Positions 20,008 to 29,764 of a stretch of 64,000 nucleotides of DNA are shown one piece after another. Every line of letters starts with the position of its first letter. Positions within the stretch are counted from its first letter, which is position 1. The DNA comes from Pycnococcus provasolii (taxonomy: Eukaryota; Chlorophyta; Pseudoscourfieldiophyceae; Pseudoscourfieldiales): NCBI GenBank assembly GCA_049487715.1, contig CP150582.1, positions 62,001-126,000 of the forward strand, given 5' to 3'. A program made the position numbers and the translations under genes. The notes beneath the pieces were generated by a model. The model did not search any database, had not been told where the DNA came from, and was given only the letters and a program-made list of their open reading frames with translations.

Positions 20008-21102
20008 ATGTCGCCTGCAACCGGCATGGCCGCGCTCGGCCTACGCCTGCGCGCCATCCCTGCTGTCGTGCCCTCCTCGTTCGTGGCCTTGCGCTCGCTC
20101 TCGTCCTCTGCGTCGTCGAGCCTCGGCTCATTCGAGGCAGTCGCAGGCTCGTCCCTGGCCCCCCTCTCCTTTGGGCTCATGCGAGGCTCGTTCAGCTCTC
20201 CCCTCTCGTCAGGCCGCTCGTTCGCGTCAAGTGCCTCCTCTGAGGTGGCTGCGGCACCGGCGAAGTCGACCGTGACCGTGCCGCCCGCGCAAGTGCAGAT
20301 GCCCACCGCAGAGAAAATCTTCGACCTCGTCGACGCGGGCAAACTCGACGAACTCAAGGCGTTGCTAACGAAAAAGCAGGATGATAACGCGAGGCGCGCA
20401 AAGCTTCTCTTCGGGGAGAGCGCGCTCGTCGAGCTGCTGGGAAAGAACGCGCTCGAGGACATGGAGCCGGACCCTGTCGAGTTCGCCATTGGTTCCACCA
20501 TCAAGGGTGAACTCGACGAGGCGAGGATGGAGGAGCTCAAAAAGCATTGGCTCAAGGCGACCAATAACGACACCGCGTGGGTGAACGCCATGGCGGACAA
20601 GGCGAAAATGTACGCTGAGGGTGTTCACTTGCCTGACTGGTCTGTTGTCGAGAGCATGAGCGAAGGACCCGAGTGGCGCGAGACGGTTGCAGGCATGAAG
20701 TCTGAAGCAAGTGCGATGCAGGACATGTGGAATAAGTTCCTGCAGCCTTTGCCAAAGGCGAACTGGGAATCCTTCAAGGACTCGCCGTTCTCGGCAGCCG
20801 TTGGGGAAATCAAGTCGGACATGGAGAAGTGGGAGCCTGATTACGCGGCGTTGAAGAATCTGTACGAGGAGATGAAGGAAAATGAGGCTGCCATTGCGGC
20901 GGGACGCAAGGCGCAGATTGAGCAGACGCAGTCGGAGATGGACGCGGAGGCTCAGGACTTTGAGAACCTGCTCGCGGAGGCTGCTGAGGTGGCAACGATA
21001 TACACGAACATGGACACCGAGACGATCGACGAGGCGCTCGAGCGCAACCCGGAGATGAAGGAGCGCTTCAACAAGGAGATTGACAACTTCCAGTGGTACT
21101 AG
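20008..21102 (+). CDS. ATPQ: Mitochondrial ATP synthase subunit d, plant-like, with N-terminal extension
   Basis: Subunit d is part of the peripheral stalk of F1Fo-ATP synthase in the inner mitochondrial membrane. The C-terminal about 160 residues match the plant form in order: DWSVVESMS (about 209), a helix-rich middle, NWESFKDSPFSAAVGEIKSD, YAALKNLYEEMKENEAA, and the end NPEMKERFNKEIDNFQWY, which parallels the plant HPELKKKFDDEI...NWGY terminus. The start at the ATG at 20008 gives 364 residues with a Ser/Ala/Arg-rich presequence of about 85. Plant subunit d has about 168 residues. The additional acidic segment of about 120 residues (about 90-205) between presequence and core is an unusual extension that I do not recognise. 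Assignment is by remembered similarity and needs a profile search. Confidence 0.72.
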   Translation: MSPATGMAALGLRLRAIPAVVPSSFVALRSLSSSASSSLGSFEAVAGSSLAPLSFGLMRGSFSSPLSSGRSFASSASSEVAAAPAKSTVTVPPAQVQMPTAEKIFDLVDAGKLDELKALLTKKQDDNARRAKLLFGESALVELLGKNALEDMEPDPVEFAIGSTIKGELDEARMEELKKHWLKATNNDTAWVNAMADKAKMYAEGVHLPDWSVVESMSEGPEWRETVAGMKSEASAMQDMWNKFLQPLPKANWESFKDSPFSAAVGEIKSDMEKWEPDYAALKNLYEEMKENEAAIAAGRKAQIEQTQSEMDAEAQDFENLLAEAAEVATIYTNMDTETIDEALERNPEMKERFNKEIDNFQWY

Positions 21103-21492
21103 AAACACGAAGTGAGGTAACTTCCTAGTAATCGGATCACAAACTCTTTCTTGGGCACCAAAAAAAGTAAGTCCTCATGTCCTGACTGGTCATGACCATG
21201 ACGTCCTTGAGTGTGCGTGTGCACATAAGCACGTGCTTCTTAGACTATCTTATGTGTATGTGTGGTCTGCGCACGCACCGGCACAGGTCTAGTTGGTACA
21301 AGAGCAAGTACTTCACGCTATGCCCAGTCTATCTATTCGGGTTTCTGATTCTGATTCGGGTTTCTATTTTCTCTTATCCGTAGTATAGATTCGGGTTTCT
21401 ATTTTCTCCTCTCCTCTCCTCTCCTCTCCGGGTGAAAACTAATACGCCCCTGATCTGTGGCGCGTTGCTGCAGATCCCTGTCAGTTGGCTCC
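21103..21492. other. Promoter region of the MenA gene
   Basis: The spacer has repeats of CGGGTTTCTATTTTCTC (about 21357-21370 and 21392-21407), followed by a CTCCT pyrimidine run at about 21405-21428. No coding potential is seen. Confidence 0.4.
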
Positions 21493-22767
21493 ATGGCGGC
21501 TCCTGCTCCTGCTCCTGCTCGTGCTTGCAGGACGAGGTGTACTCGGCTTGCTTGTGGTGGCGCTGGCTCTTCATGTCGCTCTTTGGGGTTAGGGTTAGGG
21601 CCACGGGATCCACCGTCACGCTCGCTCTTTCTCCTTAGCGCCGTTCCCCGGCGAATTACGTTCGTGCGATGTCGTCCTTTAGTGGGCAAATGGCTTGTTC
21701 GCCAGTCTCACGCCTCAGCCTCAGACTCAGAATCAGGTAGTGGTGAAAGTTCCTCCAACGTCGTCGCGGGCATCACACGGCGTTTGCGCGCAGAAATCAA
21801 AGAGACCATGAACGACGCGTCGAACGACGCCGTGCTCTGGAAACGCGCCATCAAGGTTCCCATGTACACAGTGGCTCTCGTGCCGCTCGTCGTCGCCGGC
21901 GCCGTCGCGTACGCACAGACGGGTGTCGCGCAGCCACTCGCATTCGCGCGCCTGCTCCTCGCCTCCGTGCTCGTCATCGCGTGGCTGAACCTGAGCAACG
22001 ACGCTTTCGACGCAGACACGGGCGTGGATGCCGACGGACGCAAGCCGGAGAGCGTCGTCAACCTGCTCGGCGGAACGAGCAAGTCTGCCCAACGCGTGAT
22101 TATAATTGCGAACGCATGCCTGGCAGCCGGCGCCGCGCTATTTGCGTCCGCGTGCATGGCTGACGTCGTCGTCGCGAAATTGCTCGCACTCGCCATCGCG
22201 TGCGGCTACGTGTACCAAGGCCCGCCGTTCCGGCTCAGCTACCTAGGCCTCGGCGAACCTCTCTGCTTCGTGGCGTTTGGCCCGCTCGCTGTCTCCGCTT
22301 TCTACCGCGCACTGACGGCGGCTGGCGCCGCCGCCACCGCCACCATCACCACCACCACCACCGGGCTGTGCGGAGTGTGCGCATTTGTCGTTGGCATCAC
22401 CACGACGTCCATTCTTCTTTGCAGTCACTTCCACCAGGTGGATGGCGACGCGGCCATAGGCAAAAAGTCGCCCGCAGTTCGCCTAGGAACGGCCAATGCC
22501 TCCGCCGCGCTCACGTCGCTCGTTGCTGCTGTGTACATCAGCTTGCTGGGTGCCCTGTACGAGGGTATTCCGAAGCTTGAGACTGTGCCGACGCTCGTCG
22601 CACTGCTGGCAAGCCTGCCATCCGCTGTCGACCTCATTCGGTTCGTGCGAACAAACCACGATCGTCCTGAGATTGTGTTTCGCGCCAAGCTGTATGCCAT
22701 CAAGTGGCACAGCACGCTTGGATTTGCTCTCGCCGCCTCGCTCGCTCTGCCACGCTTAGTTTTGTAA
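21493..22767 (+). CDS. MENA: 1,4-dihydroxy-2-naphthoate phytyltransferase (MenA/ABC4)
   Basis: This is the UbiA-family prenyltransferase that attaches a phytyl chain to dihydroxynaphthoate in phylloquinone (vitamin K1) synthesis, needed as the photosystem I A1 acceptor. The first prenyl-diphosphate site is NLSNDAFDADTGVD (about residues 175-188), followed by KPESVVNLLGG, as in plant ABC4. The second site is ILLCSHFHQVDGDAAIGKKS (about 310), followed by PAVRLGT, also diagnostic. About eight hydrophobic helices are visible. The ATG at 21493 (CCATGG context) gives 424 residues with a transit peptide of about 85. A telomere-like GGGTTAGGGTTAGGG lies inside the transit-peptide region and encodes LGLGLG. 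The gene converges on the CFAP97 gene. Confidence 0.93.
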   Translation: MAAPAPAPARACRTRCTRLACGGAGSSCRSLGLGLGPRDPPSRSLFLLSAVPRRITFVRCRPLVGKWLVRQSHASASDSESGSGESSSNVVAGITRRLRAEIKETMNDASNDAVLWKRAIKVPMYTVALVPLVVAGAVAYAQTGVAQPLAFARLLLASVLVIAWLNLSNDAFDADTGVDADGRKPESVVNLLGGTSKSAQRVIIIANACLAAGAALFASACMADVVVAKLLALAIACGYVYQGPPFRLSYLGLGEPLCFVAFGPLAVSAFYRALTAAGAAATATITTTTTGLCGVCAFVVGITTTSILLCSHFHQVDGDAAIGKKSPAVRLGTANASAALTSLVAAVYISLLGALYEGIPKLETVPTLVALLASLPSAVDLIRFVRTNHDRPEIVFRAKLYAIKWHSTLGFALAASLALPRLVL

Positions 22768-22887
22768 AATCTACCCAACAACCTGTTCCCAAGTGGACAA
22801 AGTAAAGTACGTTCCATTTACGGCATGAGCGATATTAGATATTAAAAAAAAAGGACCCGATGGTTGTGGATTTCATCACTTACACTT

Positions 22888-23412
22888 TTACTTGTTGCTT
22901 GCGATCTGTCGGTATACCAGGTTTTTCTCAAACTCCGCCTGAAGCCTGCGCCGGTCGAGTTCCTTGCTCGACGGCGCGATTGCCTGCAGCTGCAGTCGCT
23001 TGATCATGCGCGCATTATCATTGGCGATGCGCTCCTCTTCTCGCCTTCTTGCGATGCCGTTCAGGCTGACCATGCTGGACGACTGCCCACGCAGCTTTGC
23101 CGCCGGCCTTCCGGCCTTGGACTTTTTGCTCACCGGGTTTGCAATTTGACTCAGCTTTTTCAGCAGCACGTTGTTCTCCTCCTCGATTTTCGCCATGCGC
23201 TGTTCCTCGACGAACACCTTCTTTTTGTTGTTCGTTAGGTGTCCCAGCAGCATGGTTTGTGGCTGGGCGTTGTCGACGCTGGGCTTGATTTGGGACAAGT
23301 GTTTCGCGTGCCACTTGGTCCTGTTGTTCTCCTCCCACTTCATCTGGATCGAGTGATTCTGCAGAACGCCGTTCGGGTTGCCTCCCGTGTTCAGGTGCGT
23401 GGTGAACCCCAT
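22888..23412 (-). CDS. CFAP97-domain (hemingway-type) ciliary protein
   Basis: The 174-residue protein starts at the ATG at 23412. The pattern fits the short CFAP97D1/KIAA1430 family: KWHAKHLSQIKPSVDNAQPQT, then KKKVFVEEQRMAKIEEENNVLLKKLSQI (a coiled-coil helix in which acidic and basic residues alternate), and a final basic helix with NARMIKRLQLQ and RRRLQAEFEKNLVYRQ. These proteins act in motile cilia and axoneme stability in animals and flagellates. Its presence suggests that the organism makes flagella at some stage. There is no membrane segment or signal. The gene is convergent with MenA. Confidence 0.7.
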   Translation of the reverse strand: MGFTTHLNTGGNPNGVLQNHSIQMKWEENNRTKWHAKHLSQIKPSVDNAQPQTMLLGHLTNNKKKVFVEEQRMAKIEEENNVLLKKLSQIANPVSKKSKAGRPAAKLRGQSSSMVSLNGIARRREEERIANDNARMIKRLQLQAIAPSSKELDRRRLQAEFEKNLVYRQIASNK

Positions 23413-24910
23413 GACGACTGGCTTGTGATGATTGCTGTGATGTGAAAAAGCACAAGTAACGGTAACGCTTTTTTTGTGTGTTGTGTTGTGTTGTGTTCTG
23501 CTGTGCTGTGCTGCTGGCCAGCCCTGACAAAGAGCCGTGAAGCCTTGAGAAGCAGTAAGGTGTGTATGTGGCGGCGCGTAGCCTTAAATTCGACTTAAGG
23601 CGCGTGCCAGGCCAGGCAAGAGACGGCCAGGCGCAACGAACGCGTATGAGTTGCGGTTGATGGCGAGTGATGGCGAGGTGCACTTTGTCTTGGAGGCGTC
23701 GTTCGGCCCCCTCTCCCTTCCCCGACACGCCGTGTGGAGTCCAGCAAAGGTTTGCGCGACGACGAGCCGATAAAGCTGAACTCCCGTGACGAGACTCGGA
23801 TCTGACCGACTCGGACCAGAGCTCACAGTACTGTACGGGTAGTAAAAAGCTAAAGGTTTACATTGTGCTTGCTGCACGGACCTCCTCCAGGCGATGAGGC
23901 GAACAGGCCGTGTACGCGCACGCAGTAGTCTTCATTCACCTACATAGAGTCAGGTTCAAGGTGAAGTTTCGGCTCGCGGAGTGGAGACGGGCTTCATCAT
24001 CATGACATCATGCATGCAGTCATGCATGTTCTCGCCTCCTCAAGGACATAGGACTATCGTAGTCTATGATGCACTGATGCAGTACTGCACTGGCAACTGG
24101 CTGACTGGCACCTCGCTTCTCCGTTCCTGAAGCAACGAAGCAAGGGCATAGGCCTCAACGCACTCTCCGTAGTACTACAGTACATAAATGTTCCAGCCAA
24201 AAATGGCATGGCATACCGACCCAACAGGCACGGCATACGAGGTACCAACCCACCAAACAGGAGGCATGACGAGCCATGAGTGGTTCTCATGAGCCATGAG
24301 GAACGAAAAAGGGAAGGCTACCGGGTACTACTACTAGGGTAAGGTCTAAGGTCTAAGAGTTAACATCTACCACTATGAATACAGGAGTCGAAAAAGGTGG
24401 TATGATACTACGATACTGCACAGGCAACAGGTCTACTGCACTGTAGAGGCAACTTGTAGGCAGGTCTTGTAGGAGGTTCTTGTAGGCAGCAAACTGCCCA
24501 ACCCCAGGTCCCAGGGGGAGAAGGGGAGACCAAAACCAGGGGGTGACCAGGGGGGGGAAATAAATTCTATCTGTCAATTTTTTAATTGAACTTCCCACTA
24601 CGATAGAGGTTTGGTCGTAGCTTTTTTCCCCCGGTCCCCCTCGGCCACGGAGTTAACAAACACGCCCCCTCCCACACACGTACACTCCCACGCTCGCTCG
24701 CGCACGCGCTTTCATCCCCGTTCATCTTTCCCAGGACTGGACTGGCGCGCTCTTGCTCTTGCTCTTATACATTACCTTGCTTGGTTTGGTGAAGGTTTAA
24801 GGCATCATTCGCAACTTTTTCCTTTCCTGTTTAGGTACCTCTCCATTTCAAGTTTCATTGGCTTAAGCTCACTGTCTGCCTGTCGTCTGTCCGTCTGTCT
24901 TACTTAAGCC
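23413..24910. other. 1.5-kb intergenic region without recognised gene
   Basis: This is the divergent promoter space between the CFAP97 and coiled-coil genes. It contains GTGTTGTGTTGTGTT-type simple sequence (about 23476-23513), short palindromic CATGCATG words (about 24010-24030) and scattered AGTACTGTAC-like words. No open frame looks like protein and no tRNA-like cloverleaf was noticed. Confidence 0.45.
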
Positions 24911-27178
24911 ATGTTCGACGTCTTTGCCAACTCAAATCTTGTGGTGGCAGGTTCCTTGCAGGTCTTCCGGGATCCCAACACCACACTTGCAGGTGACCAT
25001 GTTGACCTTAACAACAACTACTCGTCCGACTCGTCGGCTGTGGCAGCGTCTCCTGCAGCGTCTCAAACCTTAAAGGCCATTCCACTGAACACGACACCCG
25101 TCGCCAACTTCGGAAACGCAACTACGCCAAAAAGCTGCTTCAAAACGCCAAAGTCTGCTCTCCGCTCTGCATCCGCCAAGAAGAAGAACACGAAAATGAA
25201 CTCTGCGTCGGCGAAGAAGTCAACCGCGAAGAAGTCGCAAAATAACAACAACAACAACAACGCCTTGAAAACGCCAACCTCGCAAGACTCTGAAGTGCCG
25301 CCAACCGCAGAAATTCAGAAAACGCCTGAGCAGCTCATCGGGTGCGCGACGCGAGTCGACTTCGACGCCTGGCTCGAAAAACTTCGACGCGCTACCGCAT
25401 CCGCCTCCAAGGTGGAAATGCGAAAACTGTGGGACGGAAACCAGGAAACGGAACAGCTCAGGGCGCTCTTAGAAAAGGTGAAGACAGCCGAGCTCGAAAT
25501 TGCAAACGCCGAGGCGGAGGAAGGCGCGTGGCAGGCGACGCAGCTCGAGGCACTGTGCGAGGAGAACCAGGGACTCGCGGAGGAACTCGACAAGGCGGAA
25601 GGCGCGCTCGAGGAGGCGCGCGCTATCGCGGAACAGGCGGAACAGGAACTCAAGGACGAAAGAATGCGCGCAGAGTCGCTCGAGAAGTGCGTCGCGTCGA
25701 GCCAAGAGCGCATTGACAAGCTGTCCGCGCGTATCGATGCGTCGGAGTCGCACAACGAGGAACTGCAGTCAGAGCTGCGCGTAGCCAAGGATGACCACCG
25801 CGCCGCGGCGGAGTCGGCGCGCGCGCAGGGAAAGCTCATCGAGGAAATGAGCGGGGAACTCAACGAGGCCAGGCAGTGCGTTTCGATCGCGGAGCAAAAG
25901 GTGACTTCGCTCGAGGAGCAGGCTGCCATCGCGTCAGCAGCCGCCGCGGCAGAGGCGGAGGCGCTGTCAGCAAGGCTAAGGGATGCCGAGGAGGCGACGA
26001 TCGAGATGGAGACGCGGGCTGCGCGCGCGGAGGAACTGCTCGCGGCGGCGGAGGAGGCTAGGGCGGAGGCGGCGCAGGCAGCCGAAAAGGCAAGGAGGCA
26101 TGCGCAGGAGACGCTCAAGGAAAGGGCGACGTCCGAGTCCGTCGCGGCGCTCGCGGTGCACCACGCGGTGGAAGAAAATCGCCGAAAGACGAACAGCCTG
26201 CAGGCGTCGCTGGAGCAGGCGAAGGACGGCCTTCGAGCACGTGACGCAGAGCTCGCGTGCGCGCGCGACGAGCTCGAGAACACCAAGGCAAGCCTGAAAG
26301 CTACGGAAGACAAGCTTAACGCCACCGAGGAGGCTGCGCGCGACTTGTCTGAGGTGGTGGCTACCGCGCGCGAGCTCGAAACGCGCGCCTTTGACAAGGC
26401 GGACGCGGCGCGCGTCGCGTTCGACGAGGCGAACATGCGCGCGGCTGAGCTCGCAGGAGAGCTCCAGACGTCGCGCGTGGATGCAAACGCGCTTGCAGCA
26501 TCTGAGGAGGCACGCGAGGAGGCGGAACGCGCCGCGGCGGCAACGGCGGCGGCGCTGGCGGAGGCACAGAGCGAGCTTGCGGAGCTGCGCGCGTCGTTCG
26601 CTTCGGCTGCTGACGAACTCAGGGAGGCGCGCGCCGAGGCGGCGCGCGCGCAGCAGGCATCGTCGTCAGCAGCACCTGCGACCATTCCCGTCACACCCGC
26701 ACATGCGTCAACCTCCGGGCGAAAGAGCCTCGGCGGCGTGTCGAAGCGCATTGGCAGCAGCGGCAAGAAGTCTAGCCTGCAAGCTTGGGTGGAGAGTGCC
26801 GTGCACCTGACTAGTGCAGGCAAGAAGACGAGGAAGGTGGCGCGCACGCCGGCAAGCCCGCTGACGGACTCGGATTCCGACGCGACGCCGCCATCGCAAC
26901 GCCGGCGAAAGCGCAAGAGCGGCGGTGCCAAGCTTGGCTGGAGTCCCGTCGCAGGCATGATTCTTCCGGGCGTGTCGTCGCTTCGTGCGGCGAGCGGTGT
27001 GGGTAGCTTTGCACGCCGCGCCGGATTTGGCGTGGGCGTTGCGCGTCGTGCCGGTCGCGTGCGCAGCGCGTACGACGCGGAGGATGCGGAGGTTGCCCGC
27101 CGTGCACGTGCAGCTGGCGTGTCCGTGACAGCGCTTCTGGGCAATCGCGCACGCCGCATGGCTGGAGTTGGAAAGTAG
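24911..27178 (+). CDS. Long coiled-coil protein, basic C-terminus
   Basis: The 755-residue frame starts at the ATG at 24911. The N-terminal 150 residues are Ser/Thr/Asn/Lys-rich, with repeated TPK/TPKS sites typical of proline-directed kinases and a poly-Asn run. Residues about 160-580 are almost continuous Ala/Glu/Arg-rich heptads, a long coiled coil. The C-terminal about 170 residues are basic, with GRKSLGGVSKRIGSSGKKSS, an RRRKRK cluster and a Gly/Arg-rich tail. This layout suggests a nuclear, centrosomal or chromosome-associated structural protein, but no family is recognised. The promoter-proximal region is pyrimidine-rich with GTCTGTCTGTC-like repeats. Confidence 0.75.
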   Translation: MFDVFANSNLVVAGSLQVFRDPNTTLAGDHVDLNNNYSSDSSAVAASPAASQTLKAIPLNTTPVANFGNATTPKSCFKTPKSALRSASAKKKNTKMNSASAKKSTAKKSQNNNNNNNALKTPTSQDSEVPPTAEIQKTPEQLIGCATRVDFDAWLEKLRRATASASKVEMRKLWDGNQETEQLRALLEKVKTAELEIANAEAEEGAWQATQLEALCEENQGLAEELDKAEGALEEARAIAEQAEQELKDERMRAESLEKCVASSQERIDKLSARIDASESHNEELQSELRVAKDDHRAAAESARAQGKLIEEMSGELNEARQCVSIAEQKVTSLEEQAAIASAAAAAEAEALSARLRDAEEATIEMETRAARAEELLAAAEEARAEAAQAAEKARRHAQETLKERATSESVAALAVHHAVEENRRKTNSLQASLEQAKDGLRARDAELACARDELENTKASLKATEDKLNATEEAARDLSEVVATARELETRAFDKADAARVAFDEANMRAAELAGELQTSRVDANALAASEEAREEAERAAAATAAALAEAQSELAELRASFASAADELREARAEAARAQQASSSAAPATIPVTPAHASTSGRKSLGGVSKRIGSSGKKSSLQAWVESAVHLTSAGKKTRKVARTPASPLTDSDSDATPPSQRRRKRKSGGAKLGWSPVAGMILPGVSSLRAASGVGSFARRAGFGVGVARRAGRVRSAYDAEDAEVARRARAAGVSVTALLGNRARRMAGVGK

Positions 27179-27284
27179 AGTTCATTGGGTGGTGCCACGT
27201 TTTGTTTCTGAAAACGTCAAAGCGAAGTGAAAGTTTCGTCTTGAAAGCAAAGTTGGGGTGAATTTGTTATAAGTGCAAAAGCAA

Positions 27285-27312
27285 TTCGTTCGTTCGTTCG
27301 TTCGTTCGTTCG
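27285..27312. repeat. (TTCG)7 microsatellite
   Basis: Seven perfect TTCG units lie in the convergent gap between the coiled-coil gene and the next minus-strand gene. The same unit occurs five times at 1933-1952. Confidence 0.95.
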
Positions 27313-27328
27313 CGCGAGTGCCGTCCGG

Positions 27329-28090
27329 TCACCGTCTTGTTCCAGGTCCGCCGTACACGATTGGCTTGTACAGCTGCGCCTCGTGTTCGAGTGTCAGGTT
27401 GTGTCGAATGGCGTCTTCCAAGCCAAAGGGCGGTGACGGCGGTATCGGAGGTTGTTGCGGTGGCGACGCTGACCTTGACAGCGCCTCGCGAACGTCGTCG
27501 GACATGTCGGACATGACGTTGAGTTTCTCCTTCGTCTGCTCCGCTTCGCTGTGCCATGCGTGCTTGCGGTGGTGTCTGGTGAAAGCGGACGACCACGCTT
27601 GCTTTTCGCCTTTCTTTCTCCGCTTCGTCTCCTTTTCGAGGTCAAACGCGTCCACGGCACGCGGGTCGAAGAGCGGCGCGGCTGGCACCGGCGGCGGCGG
27701 TGGTGAGTATGCGGTACCGGGCAGTATGGTTGTCTTGGACATGCCAAATCTGTGCTCGAGTTGCTCAGGCATTCTCGGAAGCACCTTGGTGCCTACAACG
27801 ATGAGCACGACGAGCGCGAGCAGGCTTCCGGCAATTTTCAAGGCGTTGACCCACGCGGGTTGTTTCATACCTCGCAGCGTCGCGACGTTCGTCGCGTCGA
27901 ACGCGCCCGCCGTGGGCTTGTGTGCGTGGTAGGTTCCCTTCTGTGCGTTGGCTGTGGTTGCCCCCCTCGCCGCTTGTTGCGCGAGTGCGCGACTTGCGCT
28001 AAGGTTTTGGTACGACGTCGACTCGCCTTTTAAGGCTGCATACTGCGCCTGCTTTTGCGCTAAGAGGCGCGCGATATCGGACGAGTGCAT
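27329..28090 (-). CDS. Single-pass membrane protein of unknown function
   Basis: The ATG at 28090 gives 253 residues. The N-terminal about 85 residues are Ala/Gln/Ser-rich and polar. One clear hydrophobic helix follows at about 90-110 (IAGSLLALVVLIVVG). A Pro-rich stretch PPPPPVPAAP and a Lys/Arg/His-rich charged region (about 150-200) follow, ending in acidic/Pro-rich sequence. There is no signal peptide, so a tail- or signal-anchored topology is likely. The family is not recognised. Confidence 0.65.
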   Translation of the reverse strand: MHSSDIARLLAQKQAQYAALKGESTSYQNLSASRALAQQAARGATTANAQKGTYHAHKPTAGAFDATNVATLRGMKQPAWVNALKIAGSLLALVVLIVVGTKVLPRMPEQLEHRFGMSKTTILPGTAYSPPPPPVPAAPLFDPRAVDAFDLEKETKRRKKGEKQAWSSAFTRHHRKHAWHSEAEQTKEKLNVMSDMSDDVREALSRSASPPQQPPIPPSPPFGLEDAIRHNLTLEHEAQLYKPIVYGGPGTRR

Positions 28091-28268
28091 ATTATCTAAA
28101 TAACCTATATAACCAAATACCAAATAAGAAGAGTGAGAGATGACGCGGCCAGAAATGAATTCAAGATCTGTCTATGAATATCTATGAGAAGAAGGAGAAA
28201 TGAGAAATGAGACAAGACAAGACGCCCAGCGCAAGCAAGTACTGTACTACTATATAAATATAGCAGTA

Positions 28269-28296
28269 CAGTCTATTGACCCAAAATGGACCCCCC
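28269..28296 (+). repeat. Left terminal inverted repeat of the MITE
   Basis: The repeat begins CAGTCTATTGACCC after a TA dinucleotide. Its inner part, AAAATGGACCCCCCC, is repeated once in tandem just inside the element. Confidence 0.9.
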
Positions 28297-28843
28297 CCCT
28301 AAAATGGACCCCCCCCGACAGGTCGGGAAATTTCCCCAAATTTACTTTAGTCGGGATTCCCCGTTCAAATTTTCATTTATTTAGCCTCCCGGTCGTCCCC
28401 CTGCGTTATATCTTTTACTTCACCGTCTGCCACTTTGCGTGGCTCGTTGGAAAGCTCTCAATTTCCTCTAACACACCCCATCCAAACGAACCGAACAAAA
28501 CAAGGGTAAAAATGTGATATTTGGCCTTGAAAATCATACCAAGTAAAAAATAGAGGAAAACCATCGGGGGAAACCCAAAAAAATGATCGGGGATCCTCGA
28601 ACAAAACTTGCAACCTTCCCCGGGGGGGATTCCCGACCATTCTGGTCGGGAAATCCGGGGGGGGGCCAAAATGGGTCACCCCGTGTGTTGGGTGGTGCTA
28701 TTCGTCGCTCCCTCGTGTTCGCAGTGGTGCTCGGTGTGCCGCGCTGTGTCTTGGGCAACGAATATTTTTCAGAGAGCTTTCCAACGAGCTACCTATCGCC
28801 ACAAACTGACCAGGGCATAGTACCGTACCACGTAACGGCCAAA

Positions 28844-28871
28844 GGGGGGTCCATTTTGGGTCAATAGACTG
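28844..28871 (-). repeat. Right terminal inverted repeat of the MITE
   Basis: By eye this is a perfect reverse complement of the left repeat, followed by TA. Confidence 0.9.
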
Positions 28872-28873
28872 TA

Positions 28874-29764
28874 TCGCAAAAGTAAGAGGCCAGTAAGCTA
28901 AAAGGCCGAAGGGACAAGCGGCCGGTCGCTCCTCACGTCAATGTCCACAAAAATAGAAAGAGCTGAGTGTGTCTCGAATATACTTAATCCAACAAGACTC
29001 GCACAACAAGGCTGCTTAAGAAACACCGTTGCTCGCCCGACGCCACACCTGTGAAATGATTAGGAGGAGGGAGCTGATGCGGATCGGGAATGATCCGAGG
29101 TGATGGGGAAGATCACTCCTGATGGCCGGGAGGGAGGACAGGTGACAGTTGACACACAAATAAATGTCGGCTCTGTTCTGGGACTGGCATGTGGGTGGAA
29201 AAGCTCCCTTGCCCCTTCTTATTAGAGCTGTGCCCTCTTAAGGTTACTTCTTAGATGCTCGTTCTTGACCACTTGACCAGGTGATGAACGTGGTGATGGT
29301 CCTGTGATGGAGGGGCGTTGTGCATCAACCTTGTCAGCAGTCAGTGCTGCAGTGCGACCATTCTCCCCGTTGTTTGTGGAAATCGAGCAGAAAGTTGTCC
29401 CCGAGACACCCTCCGAGGCATCACGCACCCATCAGGGCGCCATCCGCAGCGCCCTTAAGCACGTGCAATGGGGCATGCGCGGCGCCAATGGAGCTCAATG
29501 GGTAGCATCTTGTGCTAGTTCGGTCAGTTAGGATTAGTGCTACGCCATGATACCGCCCATGCTCCCTCCGCGCGATTATGCGACACGCGCGCGACTCGCA
29601 AAGTGGGCTTACTCTACGCGCGTAGTGGACATCACGGGGAGCGCTCATCAGATGCTAATTTCGTAAAAATACCTCGCCAGACTTTGCAGTCCTTGAGTTC
29701 AAAGTGTGATACAACTTACCTTTAGAGCACGTGTGGTATTGAGGAGAAAATAGACATCGGCGCC
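28874..29764. other. Spacer between MITE and NHL-propeller gene
   Basis: There is no convincing gene. Short open frames on both strands at 29220-29530 have weak protein character and no homology that I recognise. They may be a decayed element. Confidence 0.4.

Larger units (their letters stand above)
28269..28871. mobile_element. 603-bp MITE with 28-bp terminal inverted repeats
   Basis: The left end CAGTCTATTGACCCAAAATGG... (28269-28296) is an exact inverted copy of the right end (28844-28871). It is flanked by TA at 28267-28268 and 28872-28873, the target duplication of Tc1/mariner-type transposons. Nested inside is a second inverted pair, a TCGTTGGAAAGCTCTC arm at about 28445-28460 and its complement at about 28772-28787. 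There is also a 9-bp palindrome, TCCCGACCATTCTGGTCGGGA, at 28631-28651. No transposase frame is present, so the element is non-autonomous. The ends look undecayed, which suggests recent activity. Confidence 0.85.

Noticed and set aside
25315-27198. 627-codon open frame antisense to the coiled-coil gene
   Set aside because: It is a shadow of GC-rich coiled-coil codons (Ala/Ser-rich antisense), with no domain; the plus strand explains the region.
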